NCBI RefSeq assembly: GCF_033568475.1
Contig: NC_133122.1
Coordinates: forward strand, 169,782,130 to 169,846,129
From: Henckelia pumila
Taxonomy: Eukaryota > Streptophyta > Magnoliopsida > Lamiales > Gesneriaceae
Reading direction: 5' to 3'
DNA length: 64,000 bases
A model generated the notes under the pieces. It had not been told where the DNA came from, did no database searches, and saw only the letters and a program-made list of their open reading frames with translations. Position numbers and translations under genes: made by a program. Shown in pieces: positions 36,019 through 48,341 of this stretch. Numbering within the stretch: position 1 is the first letter of the stretch; every line of letters starts with the position of its first letter.

Positions 36019-39000
36019 TGAAACAGCCATAACCTCTAAACTTAATTAAATAATAAAGAAAAATACGGATTTATAAAAAAATTTCCATGACTTGTTTGAA
36101 AGTAAACAAAGCCACCCTGTCACACACAGCAATTTTAACATAAAGAAGTAAGAGTGATATAAAGAAATCCAAACTGCGATTATCATAACTCCAAAAGGAA
36201 AGACAACCCCACTCGGTTGCAATAATAGCGATAAAAAATTTCAAGACTAAAATTTAAGCACAGGGAAACACATCCTGGCTAACACGGAAAGTACTCAAAC
36301 TAAAATTCTTTATTTAAAACATAGTCTTATGCGGAACTTAAAAGTAGCGACGGTCATAGGGCCTTGCACCACCAGCGACCTCAACCTCGAGGATCCTGCC
36401 CCTTGGTCCCTAGATACTCCTCCTCACCTGACAATCAAACAAGCATAGTGAGTCTAATGACTCAGCAATTATAAACAGTTAAATAACAAGGGTTTAAAAT
36501 ATCTGCAGTAATACTCAAAATACTGTACATCATATACTTGAAACTTAAGATGTAAAATATGCATGTTACAAGAGAATGTGACAACCTGGAAACAATGAAC
36601 TCACGCCAACTCACGCTATGAAACTCTTGAACTTTCTTATCTTTCTTGAAACTCATGCATGACCTCAAACTGAAAAGATTGAGACTAGTCAAACTGTTAC
36701 TGAAACTAAAACTACAACTGAGAACTTAGATCCTTGGATTGTGAGCCTCTGTTTTTGATCGATCAATGGATGCAGTGCACTATAACGGCAAGACGCCGAT
36801 ATTTCTCCCGACGTGACTTACCCCTTTAACTTTCATTTGGTAGGGATCCCGAGATTTCTCCCGATCTCACACTACCCGTCTATTTTGGTAGGGATCCCGG
36901 GATGTCTCCCGATCTCGTACTATCCGTCTATTTGTCAAGTGAGTGAGACATCCCTCAACCCAAAATTACCCTGTCTTGTCACAATCAACTCACTTCGTTC
37001 AAAAATATTTTCTTTTCCTTCTTTGACTCGACTCAAAATATTTAGCATGCAAGAATAGAAGCGACTTCCTTTGTAAACATTTACTCGGCTCAAAGACGAG
37101 ACTCATGCACACAAGTATGCAAATTTAGGAAATAAAACTCAACATAAAAATGTGGGTATTAGGTGAGTGAGTGGCTTCCCCTAGGTGTATTACCCAACTT
37201 TAACTCCAATTCTTACAAACAAGGAATAACCCGAGCAATCAAACCGAAAAGCCCTTAACTCAATCTTACCTTAACCGAATTTGACCTCGCTCGAACTGAC
37301 ACTCTCCAAACACTACAAACTAACCATAGGACCAGGTTGTTGAAAGAGTGGGAGCCCGGTGAGCCAACTTGTGGCTAAGGGCTTTGATGACTCTTTGTAT
37401 AAACAATCTTTTGTTTAATATAATTTACACTTTTATTAATGGCAATGACTTTATCTTTCTTCATATTGTTATATTGTGATATACTATTGTTGTTTTGATA
37501 AAGACCTTGAATATACTATAGTGTATGTAAGATGTGGTAGCACATGGGGATGGCTATCATGAAACACATCTTATAGTCACTGTATATTCTAAACTGTTCC
37601 TAGTCGATTGAGCCGTCCGATAATAAGGATAAGGATCGCTCGAGTTTGAGACTAGCATTTGCGATGCAGAGTACCACGTTTCATTGGTAGGGAACATAGA
37701 GATGTTCGAAGCATGCAAATGGATATTCATATGATGAATGATCGAACTACCCTATCCGGACTTTCCAAGTGGTTATCACTTATCGAGTGGATAAAGTCCG
37801 CGGTTTTGGTTGTACACCATTAGTCCTTACTACTTGAAACATCATTGAGACTCTATATGCTAGTACTGTGCTTTGACTCGTTTACCGACTCTATTGGGGT
37901 CATCAGGTGTTGGGATTGGGTACAGTTACAACACATATAGGAGTCGATGCTTTGTTGTCAAGGATTCACCACATACTTGCAAGTGTAGATATCCTATGCG
38001 ATCTGAGGAGATATTAGTGTGACGAATCTCTGGCCAGAGTACATGATGTGTTTTAAGAAATGGTTTCTTAGTAACACATGCGATGTCACTATTTGATCTT
38101 CAAGATGTATTGCATAGTTATCGAATCTCGAACGACTCTCGATATACCAATGGTTGTTGATTCGATCGGGATATATGGATGAAGGGACCGTACTGTACGC
38201 TAACCAAAATCTATTGGTTCTTGCAGGCACTATCAGTGATACCTAGGGAATCATGGGGCGATGTTGCTAGGCGCTCTTACCATGATTCGATGGGCAAGTC
38301 GGAAATTGTTGTTCCGAGTCACAAGGAGTTGTGAGCCCACGGCTAGCTGTATCCCTGAACCATTGAGGGTCACACAGAGTAATGGATTTTTAATCCCCGT
38401 TGAGATAGTTAAATTTAAAGAGTTAAATTTAATGAACAAAGAAGTTGGACTTCTTAATTATGAGTAGAGGAGTAAGATTTCCTAAAATGACATAGGGATG
38501 GGCATTTTTGGAAATCACTGAATTCGGATTCAGAAAAATTTATCTTTACTTTAAAAGGTGCAGAAATGATTTCTGTGCACATTGGTGAAATCGGTTTATC
38601 AATCGGAGTCACGATGAATTTTATATTAATTTCTGAACATGCGGGCTTTGCTTGTCGGGCTTGAACTTATGACTAATGGGCCCTAAGCTGTTAGTGGCCT
38701 ACATTATAAATAAGTTATTGCAGTACAGAAATTAGACACAACAGGTCACAATTTTCGAAAACCCTAGTATTTTTCTCTCAATAGTGGCCGCCCCCTTTCT
38801 CCCCTCTGCTCGAAAAATCCAGTCTGTGAATTTTGAATTACAGTCTGGTTTAACGGATCAAATTCGTTAATCTCTTCGTAGAAACTTCTGATAGATTTTC
38901 TAGTGCAATCTATCAGAGGGATTAAATATCCGTTCGTGGACCTGATTGAAGAACAGTTCGTCCATCAGTTCCAGGGATATACAACAAGAGCAGAGCAATC

Positions 39001-40631
39001 TGTTGGTGTCCATAATCTCGCTTCGAGATTGGAGGTAAAAATTTATAATCGTTATTTAATTTTTACACACAATTTAATCGTAAGGTTGATACCCATTATG
39101 GAATCGTTCCATATAAAAATTTTAAACTTCCGCTGCACCGGGTATCAATCCTGATTGATCTGATCGCCGCATTCTTCAACAGTTGTGACTTCATTTGACA
39201 GCCCAAGAAATCCAAAAAAAAACCATTTCCGGACAGCCCCTTAAACTTGTCAAAAATTCTGCACTAGACACCTCAACTTGAGAAATTCCTAACTTGACCA
39301 ACACTAACTCGATTCGCTCCCAAAATGAACCGACGCGACCAACACATACTAAATTTGACTTAGGACCAGGCCTCACCCATACATTGTTGCTCAAAACGTT
39401 CAGTTTATTCCATCACTCAATAGCTCACCCTTTGCTCTTAAAATTTTGCTCCGACCCTTCAACTTAAATGACCCTTAACCTATCTAAATCTTAACCGAAA
39501 CGAGCCAAATTTATACCGACGCGACCACAACATCATAAAATTGACCTAGGACTAGCCCATGACACGACCAGACCTGATTTGATGCCTCCCCTGCCCCGAA
39601 TTCAGACACCCCTGCCCAAAGAAAACATCACCCTACATCACTTCTACTTTGAGGAACAATCCCAAGCCCTTTTTTCTTACTTCTACCTCCTTCTAAAAAC
39701 CATACACACTTAATAACACCTCTTAAGACTTAACACAAACACCTAGGCAGCCCTCAACCACACTTCAACCCCACAATTCGAAAACAACAAGATCATATAC
39801 CCATAACGCCTTAACTTCTTGAACAATCAATGAAGCCAATTGACAAACAACAAAATGCTCTACACACACCTCAAACACAGCCCTATCACCATGAAATTTT
39901 CGAATTTAGGGCATGCACAACCTCTGAAAATTTGAATTTATGCAATATGCATCAAAACACATCATGCCTCCAATCACAATTTCCGTGCAACTCCTTAAAA
40001 GCCATTCTCAATCAAAAATTCGAAACTATCATGAACCCTACTGAAAAATGATGAAAACCGAAACCTATCATACATATAATCACAAGAATTTCAAAAATTA
40101 AATAGGGTTTTAGCACAAGAATATAATAGCTAGCTTGAATGCCCAAGGAAATGCATACACTTGCCTTGACTTTTAACTACCAAAAAATCAAACTAAAAGT
40201 GATGGAGATGGCTGAAACATCAAACCAGCAGCTAGGTGCCCTTCCAAGGTGGACTCCTGGCGACGGCGGCGGTGTGAGGTGGTCGGCGACGGCCGGAATG
40301 ATGAAGGAAGGGGCGGCCGAAGGTTGGTAGAGAAATGGGGAAAGAAAGAAAGTGAAGGGGGCAGCTATTTGTGTGTGTTGTGTGCTAGGGTTTTAGTTTA
40401 TTTTGTTTTGGGTTTAAAATTTTGAGTGTGTAGTGTGTACATGTGTGTGTAAGCATATGTGTAAGTATTTAAAAGTAGGTGTGAGTGTTGCTTTAAAAGT
40501 ACTACTCAAAATATTGCAACTTTTGCCTCACTAAACTTGCACTAATAAAATACCTAAGTTTAAAATCCCAAACTTAAAATATTAAATTGGATTTTTACTA
40601 ATCCGGGTTTAAAATTATTAATTTTTGAATG
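36019..40631 (-). mobile_element. Y element 5' LTR, truncated and interrupted
   Basis: Matches the other two Y LTRs from its 3' end (36019) to about 40631, where similarity stops; the first ~700 bp are missing and replaced by a gypsy protease fragment. A 1.84 kb element (37338-39181) interrupts it. Confidence 0.8.
37338..39181. mobile_element. solo LTR-like insertion, probably copia
   Basis: Begins TGTTGAAAGAGTGG and ends CATTCTTCAACA, a 7-bp terminal inverted repeat with TG...CA ends. The uninterrupted Y LTRs read ACCAGGTTGTGAC at the same place; here GTTG is present on both sides, giving a short or partly eroded target duplication. It contains no ORF of a transposase or polyprotein. A TATAAATAAG at about 38705, followed by about 470 bp to the end, suits an LTR promoter read on the plus strand. 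Copia assignment is by general resemblance. Confidence 0.6.
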
Positions 40632-41191
40632 AGGAGACGATCAATGCAGGTACATTTAATCTATGTGGTATACCTGCATTTGTTCTTATCGATACTGGTG
40701 CATCACATTTCTTTCATTTCCCACCGCTTTGTTAAGAGTCTCCAATTTCCTATATCCCCTAGATGTTGTAATTTATGTTTCCACACCGACAAGGTCAGTC
40801 AGGTTTTGCTAAATGACTTGTGGTGGGTTGTCCTTTAGAATTTTAGGGTAATGTTTTGACGGCAAATTTGATGATCCTATCCATGGGAGATTTTGATTGC
40901 ATCTTGGGTATACATGTGCTGACCATTTACCGAGCGATATTTGATTGCTACCATAAAATTGTGAATTTCCATCTGGAATAATGTGACAGTTGTTTTTTTC
41001 TACAGAGATGGAGCGCGACCCCCGTTGCCATTGGTATCCGCTCTGAGAGCCTGTCATTCTTTGGAGTCAGGAGGAGAAGGCTGCCTAATCTATGCAGTAG
41101 ATGCAACCACCGGTAATGTTAATCTTGAGAGCATAACAGTTGTCAATGAATATTTAGATGTATCCCCTGAAGAGATTCCACGTTTTTCCCC
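40632..41191 (+). pseudogene. Ty3/gypsy protease fragment
   Basis: The plus strand encodes CGIPAFVLIDTGASHFF with the DTGA active site, then after frame breaks GDFDCILGI and VVNEYLDVSPEEIPRFSP, the protease-to-RT linker of Tekay/Del-type chromoviruses. The left side joins a truncated Y LTR. The right side is cut exactly where the next LTR begins, so the X-type element inserted into this gene. Confidence 0.8.
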
Positions 41192-42548
41192 TGTAGTAAC
41201 CCGTATCCGAAATTATTGATTAATAGATAATTAATCAAGTGATCATGTTTAGATTAAGTAAAACATGATTAAGGAAGCTTCAGATAAGTCTAAGGACTTT
41301 AGAAATGGACTAAGAATGATCGAAAATTGCCCGAAGGAATAGCCAGGATCGGACGGTCTGTTGTACGATCGGAAGTTCCGTTCTGGTAGGGCTGACATCA
41401 TCCATGATGTCAGCAAAGTGACGTTATTGCTTACGAACGTGATGGGACATCGGATGCTCCGATGAGCGATCGGACGTTCTGATCTAAACGGACGCTCCGA
41501 TGGCGGGAACCGACGTTCCGTTCTGCTTCTATAAATAGAGGTTCCGAGGCTCATTTACAATCGCTCATTACTCTCTTCTCTCTCCCGTTTCTTGGTATTT
41601 CTAGTCAGATCTAGGGAATTATAGGCGTCCTATTGGAAATTCGGAAGTAGCGGAGCAATCCCAACGTCGTAGCGGAGCTGTGCCTAAGTTTTGAGGCTGT
41701 CGCCATCAGCGAGATGACGAAGGACGCAGGTATAACTATGGTCTCCTTAAATTATTAGGAGTATCTATTAGCTTATTAAAGGCTTTTAGAGCTTGTTGAA
41801 TGATGAATGAGTAATTTGCATCGTAGAGCTGATGATAGGCTTGAGAACCTAGAGTGGGACTGCTAAGACTGCCTTTAGTGAGGTACGTAAGTAATGACTG
41901 GGATTGCCAGCGGGTATGCATGCTTATATGTTGCATTTATGTGTAATGATTGCATTCCTATGTTATGATACACGTGCATACATCTTGTGTTAGCCGGTTT
42001 ATTGGCTTATCCAGTATAGGGGATTGCTCAGCCCCATTGCATGTGTGGACGGTGGATCCATGGATTTGGATCCGGTTCCCGATTCCACGGTTATATGGTA
42101 TGGGAGCCACCTCCTAATGCGACGATCCAGCGTGCTACATACCATGGTGCCTAGTCTGAGCAGGATACTTTCCCAGTTTGATAACCGATATTCATATGCA
42201 TGCATCCTGTTTGTATGTTTACCCGTACTAGCGTATTGAGCTTAGAGCTCATGTCAAGTGTTTTCTGTTTTCTGGACACCTCATTCTACGGGGCAGTAGC
42301 AAGAGCAGGCTGTGCGCCCAGGAACTCGGAGGAGTCAGTGATCAGAGAGAGAGAGAGAGACAATAGGATTTAGCTGTAGGATTTATATGATTCGATTGGG
42401 TTGTATATTGAATTCTTTTGTTAGTCGGTTGTATTCTGCCGACCAGTATTTATTTAAGTTTTTGCGTATATTTTTTTATTAGCATTATTTGCATGCTTAG
42501 TTTAGTTCTAAACTCTGATTAGTAGGGGATCCGGGTTGGGTCACTACA
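41192..42548 (+). mobile_element. gypsy X-type 5' LTR
   Basis: Starts TGTAGTAACCCGTATCC and ends GGTTGGGTCACTACA; 1.36 kb. It contains at least six TCGGA-N3-TCCGA-like 13-mers (41350-41521) and TATAAATA at 41530-41537. A primer binding site follows. A (GA)n run lies at 42342-42360. Confidence 0.85.
41342..41537 (+). promoter_or_regulatory. inverted-repeat array plus TATA box in X-type LTR
   Basis: Motifs include TCGGATGCTCCGA, TCGGACGTTCTGA, ACGGACGCTCCGA and ACCGACGTTCCGT. The last ends at 41521 and TATAAATA begins at 41530, a gap of 8 nt. The same arrangement recurs in four other LTRs of this window. Confidence 0.75.
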
Positions 42549-42552
42549 TTTT

Positions 42553-42569
42553 TTGGTATCAGAGCATGC
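42553..42569 (+). promoter_or_regulatory. primer binding site of X-type element
   Basis: TTGGTATCAGAGCATGC, complementary to initiator tRNA-Met, 4 nt after the LTR end. Confidence 0.85.
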
Positions 42570-45500
42570 AATAAGATTTTTGGGACATAGTATTGATTCT
42601 TTGGGATTAACTTGGTTTATCCTTGTTTGAAGATGACCGAATTTGCAGGATTGGCCACAGAGAATTCCTTTATGCAGAATGCAACAGTGATGAGAACACC
42701 AGTAGTAGCATAAAAGTAGATAGGCTGACTACAGGGTATGTTCCTTCATTGATGCATAGTATAGTTGGTCGAAGATTGCCTAGATTCCAGCCCGGCAGGA
42801 CTGGAAGAGAAGGTAGAAGATTTAAATTCAGGTTCCTCAAAATATTGGCTAGAGCGAATGGTGCATCTTAATCCATTCGGCTTTAACCAGGGAGGATTCT
42901 CCACTAGTAGTTGCAGAGATTGTCATAAGAATCTCTAAGTTTGAAGCATGAATAAATACGTTTGTCAGCGTATGCTTGCATCGATACTCGAACAGATGAG
43001 AAACTTCATGCTCAAAATCAAGATGAATGCGATGATTTAAATATTGTGTTTTTTTTGTAAACAGTATTTTCAGTTGTAATGAATCATCAGACTCCGGTTG
43101 TATCATTTCAAGTTATTGGATATACATTTTTCATTGTATTTTTAGATTTTAGTGATTTTATATTACATGAGATTGTAATAAGAATTGTACATAACTTGAA
43201 ATAATGATACGTGTATTAATTTTGGGAATCCTGATATTAATCCAGTGTATAATCGATTAATGATCAACTGTGGTGACTCGTCGGTGTTGGGTAATCCAAT
43301 TTTAACTACTTTCCATATGGTTCAATATAAGTGTTTTCCTAAGATGACCTCATTAGTAGTTTAACTATGGTCCGTGCCATGGATGATGTGTTTCATCAGG
43401 GGGCATGAGTGTATGTTCTAGGCGGGTTTCCTTAGAAAAGTTGGTTGTTTTGACTTCTTTAGGATGTTTCCTTGTGATGATGAATTTTCATCAGGGTGTC
43501 AGGTCAAGTAATACCAAGAGTTGTGGACTGTGACCGGGACTAGACGGGAGGAGTCGCAACCCTTAGTCGATATTTCTCTGGAAGTTTTTATACTTCAGAG
43601 GTTGTTTGGAGACCTTTGTGCTCCAGGGACTATAGGGAAGGCTACTCAGTCGGGGGATTTGGCAACAGTCATAGCAGGGTATGACTTTGGAGTGAATAGA
43701 TACCAGGTGTGGTATCAGGGTTTAGTTATCTTCTGGCTTCTGTCAGAGATACAGACTTGGAATTTCTGCTGTCAAAATTAGTCTTGGAGGGATTTTCCTG
43801 GATGAGTGATTATTATGAGCATATAGGTTTTCATTTTTTAGGGATATCACAAGACGGGTAGATCTAGTAAGTAGACAGATTTCTACCAGTGATGGCGCAA
43901 AATATCGTCTTATTTCTTCAGAGATTAAGCGTAGGATTTTTCCATGGGATGGAAATGATCTAGGTTGATAGATGAAAGAGAATTTATTGGGTTTAGTTTG
44001 CCTTGGTATTCGTTTTGAGTGATCAAGTTAGGGGTTAGTAGTTCTTTAATGGTGCAAGATGAATGCCAGTGACTACTCTTAGCTATTGCCTGATGCTGTC
44101 AGGGATAGATGTGTTGAACCAGCGTGATTCTTGCGTTTGGGAAAAGTAGATTTGTGACAATTTGGTCAAGGATATTGGTTGAGCCATGTAAGTTTTAGTA
44201 ATCAGTGATCGTCTGATTTGGGTTGATACTGTCAAGCCGAGCGTGAGCCACAGTAAATCGACGGGATCGATAATTTTATGCCAATCAGTGATGATTAGGA
44301 TATAGTAGATCGAGAAGTACTTGGGATGGTACTTTGTCGCATTGTTCTTAGGAAATTGGTACTTGGTACAATCTCAAAGCAGTTGGAGATTTGGGGTATA
44401 ATTGGAATCTCTAGGATTTCCAGAGACGAATATTTTGGGAATTGCTGCTAATCGAGGACGATTGCAATTTGACTTGTGTGGTTAATTTAGGTGATAACTT
44501 GACAGTAGGAACAAGCATGTGAATGGGTAGTTCTCCAGGATAGTGTTTTATTGTTAAGGAGAAACTGATTTGATCCAAGCATTGCTTAGTATTGGCAATA
44601 AAGAACTCAAGATGAGTGATTGGGATCAAGTAATTGTCCGCTAAACTAAATTTTCGAAGATTGTCAACCGAACATTTGATGAAGTGTTCCTGTGATGACG
44701 TCTTAGTATACCGTTGGGTTGAGATCCAACAAGTATTGAGGATTATAATAGACATCAGCGAGTGGCCATCAGTTGTCGGATCGTGGGATGAAACAATAGC
44801 TGAGACTAAAATTTCAGGGTTTAATAAGATTGTTGTCACTAATCTTCCAGCGTGGGATGCGTGATGCCCTTAAGATGATTGAATCGGTCGATGATCAACC
44901 TAGTAGTCAACAATATTGTCGTTCGGATTGAAGACTTCATAAGATTACGATGAAGCAACTTTATTCTTTCCAGTCAACGAGTCACATCAAGTATGGACTG
45001 AATATCAAGGTTGTTGCGTTTTAGCAATGAACAATAGTCGGGTGTGTGATGTGTAGCAAGTTACTTCAAGCATGAGGTATTCCAAGAGTAACTTGGTATC
45101 TAGTGAATTGTGGTAGTTCCAAGAGAGCCGTGTTCGTCAAGAATCTTAATCTTTCCAAATCATGTTAGGGCTATTGTGTTTCAGCAGGAACATGAGTTAG
45201 TGCAAATATTGGATCCGTTGGGACTAGTTTCTTTTAAAGGGTCAGATCTTGCGAGAATAGAATTAGCAATGATGGTGTCATCAGAGACTCGGAGATGAGT
45301 TATACCAGGTGAAAATTATTGTCTATTTCGAGACGGGATAGGAAGCGTTTCCATATTCCGGTGCACTGTGGAATGTCCCAGTCGAGCATTTTGGTGGGAG
45401 CTTGTCTTAGTCTTGAGAAGTGTACAGCGATTGCAAGTATATATAACTATCAGGAGGATGTCCAAAGTTAACTAAATCTTGTAAATATATTTGACTAGCC

Positions 45501-46487
45501 TATCGACTGAAATTCATAGGTGAGTAACCTGTGATTGAGACGATATAGTTCTTTAGAGATGCGATGATTTCCATTGCGGCGTAGGCATGGCTTCACAGAC
45601 CAATAGTTAAGGGAGGAATTTTATGACAGGACTGGCATGTGATGAGAGTTTCATCAATGCACAGCATTGAGTTATACTGAGAAACGTGAACTATGATCAG
45701 GACTAGACATGGTGGTTTGGTTCCCAGTGTTGCTCTAGAAACTTGTTCGTGTTCCAAGGGTTATGGGAAGGTCATCCCAATCTAGAGATAGAACAGTAGT
45801 TACGTTAAAATATAGCTCAGTGCCAGCTGGATTCTCTTGTAGAGAGATATCGATTTCGATTTCGGTGGACAAAACGGTGCTAGGATATGTGTTTCCTAAC
45901 TATGAGAATTATGCACCTAGAGTTTTGGGAATTACTAGATGGATAAATCTAGTTAGTGATATGGAAGATGCCCTGAACTAGTTAGGGTATAGCTTGGAAT
46001 TGTCTGTATGAAATTCACTTGGGATAGTGAATATGAGCGGACAAGTTTAGTTTTATTTAACCAGCGTAATTGTGATTAGAATGGTGCCAGATTCGTGCCC
46101 AGTGGATACGCAGGAACTGTCATCTGAGATGATCAGAGATAGATATGATTGATTTCAGTATGGGAATCAGATATTTTTGATCAATATGCGCTTCAAGATG
46201 TCTCGAGTTACGAGATACGATCGTACGAGTGTCAGCTCGATGGAAGAATCTTTAGTGATTATAGTTGAGGTTGGAAGGTGTATCCATTTTGGGATACATT
46301 AGTACCTAGTAAGCTCAACTTGTTCTAGTAACGCGGCAGATCTAGTTAAACCAGACTAATGGGTTTGGAGATACTGAAATAGTTCGGCCAGTGCCAACAA
46401 ACTTGTGGTCGTGTGACAAGAGTCTAGATTGTCGAAAGTTATTTCGACCAGTCATTCCGAATCAGAATTTCTCATGAATGTGATTAA
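42570..46487 (+). mobile_element. non-coding internal domain of X-type element (LARD-like or extremely decayed)
   Basis: Nearly 4 kb between primer site and polypurine tract with no ORF longer than about 140 codons and no recognisable gag, protease or integrase motif on either strand. The only hint is CDDVLVYR near 44695, which could be a remnant of an RT box but is too short to rely on. Its size, flanking LTR, PBS and polypurine tract fit a large non-autonomous derivative. Confidence 0.55.
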
Positions 46488-46632
46488 GGGGGGGGGGGGG
46501 GGAGAATTTAGTAACTCGTATCCAAAATTATTTATTAATAGATAATTAATCAAGTTATCATGTTTAGATTAAGTAAAACATGATTAACAAAGCTTCAGAT
46601 AAATCTAAGGACTTCAGAAATGGACTCAGAAA
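46484..46632 (+). mobile_element. polypurine tract and truncated 3' LTR of X-type element
   Basis: AAGG followed by a 15-G run (46488-46502), then TTTAGTAACTCGTATCC at 46507, matching the LTR start at 41192 for about 125 bp. Similarity stops near 46632. Confidence 0.75.
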
Positions 46633-46848
46633 GACAGACATAATCATTCGATACAAACTACTAATGTCGAGGATAGTAATTAACCCATCTAAGCATTCGG
46701 CGTAATGGTAGTGTAATTTCTGAGTTGACGACCTGAGAATTTCGTAACATAGAGGATTGTAAACAATGACGTTATCACTAGATGTTTTGGGTCGGCAAAG
46801 AGTTTGCCATCCGTTTCCATAGTTGGTTTTCTTTTTGGGGATGTTATC
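46633..46848. other. unclassified 0.2 kb spacer
   Basis: Not part of either neighbouring element and without a match elsewhere in the window. It could be older sequence exposed between two insertions. Confidence 0.4.
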
Positions 46849-48209
46849 TGATAAGTACAATTTTTGTACTTATATTTTATATGAATTAGCTTGGATTTTA
46901 TTATGTTTTGAGCGATATTATGCATTTTTCTTGTTGTAAGTGTTGTTTGCAGGAACATGAGCGATATATATTTTATTTCAATAAAGGAGTAAAAAAGTGC
47001 AAAAAGAAGTGAAGAAAAGATATGGAAAAAAGGAAATAAAAATGCACAGACTGGCGCCCCAGCGCCACTTACCAAGCGCTCCAGCGCTATACGGATCCTC
47101 CGAGGAAAAGAAAATTCAAAGTTTAGGCACTCTAGCACCTTGTCCCTAGCGCTCCAGTGCCGTTTTGGAAAATTGTCAGGCGCCCCAGCGCCGAAGGGCA
47201 GCGCTCCAGTACTTCATTGGTTTAATTTTAGGAAACTTTATATGTGTATTTTTAATTGAATTTCTGGACTTAATTAGGGAGATACAAGGGTTTAGAGAAT
47301 TATTAAGAGAATAGGATGGTTGTTGAGAGTTTTTGGAGTGCACAAGAGCTCAAGAACTCGGTACGAATACAGAATATGGCGGCATCCGGCGATGGAGAAG
47401 ATTAATTCTACTTCGTTCTAGTTTTCTCTTTGAACTCTAATTATTTTCTAGTTTGATGGATTGTCTGAAAACCATGTTTTGTTTGATCTTTGAATTTATT
47501 ATGAACTATTTCTTAGTCTAGAGGTAGACGAATCTTGACTGGAAATCATGATTTGGATATTTTGATTTATATATTTTAATTCTTCGCACAATTTATTTGT
47601 GTTTTCCTGATTTTAATGCTTTCAAGTTACTGGCCATAGATTGAATGATATTTTATTTGGAATCTATCACTCGAGAGAGGGGATTTTGAATACGATATAA
47701 GAAAATACATATTTGGTGTTTATATTGTTCGAGAGGCATATAACTCCATAGAAGTCATTAGAAGAATCATTGTGCCATTTACAGGATTTAATAGTTGAAC
47801 TTATATAGAGATATTGAGTTTGTTATTGAATACGAATTTCTGCTTGACACTCAAGAGAGGTAGTAGAAAATAATAGGGATTCTAGGCTAATAAACTAGAA
47901 GAATTTATAATTAAACAATCATTAGAATTAAATTGTGGTGAACAGTCAAGTGAAGTCGAACCTCTAGAATTCATCTCTTATTGAATTTTCATCTTGCACA
48001 TTCGTGGTTATTTAAATTTTATTTCTTGCAACATTTTAGTTTTATTAAACTAAAACCATCTTCGTAGCTATACATAGGATTAGGATTTGATTAGTTGAAA
48101 ATATTTAATATAATATCATTTTATTCATTCTCTGTGGGTTTGACTACTTGGACTCATTTTATATATTAAAACTTGACACCGTACGCTTGCGAGCGAAAAA
48201 CACGCAACA
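46849..48209 (+). mobile_element. Athila LTR 1 (family A)
   Basis: Starts TGATAAGTACAATTTTTG and ends AAACACGCAACA; 1361 bp. Nearly identical by eye to 57059-58422. It carries the GCGCYCCAGCGC array at 47044-47216. No target duplication can be tested, because the far end of the tandem is truncated. Confidence 0.9.
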
Positions 48210-48215
48210 AATTTT

Positions 48216-48233
48216 TGGCGTCGTTGCCGGGAA
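48216..48233 (+). promoter_or_regulatory. Athila primer binding site (tRNA-Asp type)
   Basis: TGGCGTCGTTGCCGGGAA, a two-mismatch form of the TGGCGCCGTTGCCGGGGA site characteristic of Athila elements and complementary to tRNA-Asp. Confidence 0.85.
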
Positions 48234-48341
48234 ATGAATTTTATTTGATTTATATTAAATTGCGCTAATTAATCTTAATTTTGATTTAGAGCATTTTATT
48301 TTATTTTATTTGTTCTAATTTTAATTTTTTCTCTTTTATAT

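Noticed and set aside
44411..44864. Minus-strand 142-codon ORF and overlapping plus-strand ORF with CDDVLVYR
   Set aside because: No domain on the minus strand. The plus-strand resemblance to an RT box is too short and lacks the expected preceding motifs.
42549..46506. Possible host gene between the LTRs
   Set aside because: No spliceable ORF series with recognisable protein similarity; PBS and polypurine tract frame it as element-internal DNA.
46564..47138. Minus-strand ORFs of 98 and 149 codons
   Set aside because: They span the junction of a truncated LTR, a spacer and the start of the Athila LTR, so they cannot be an old gene.
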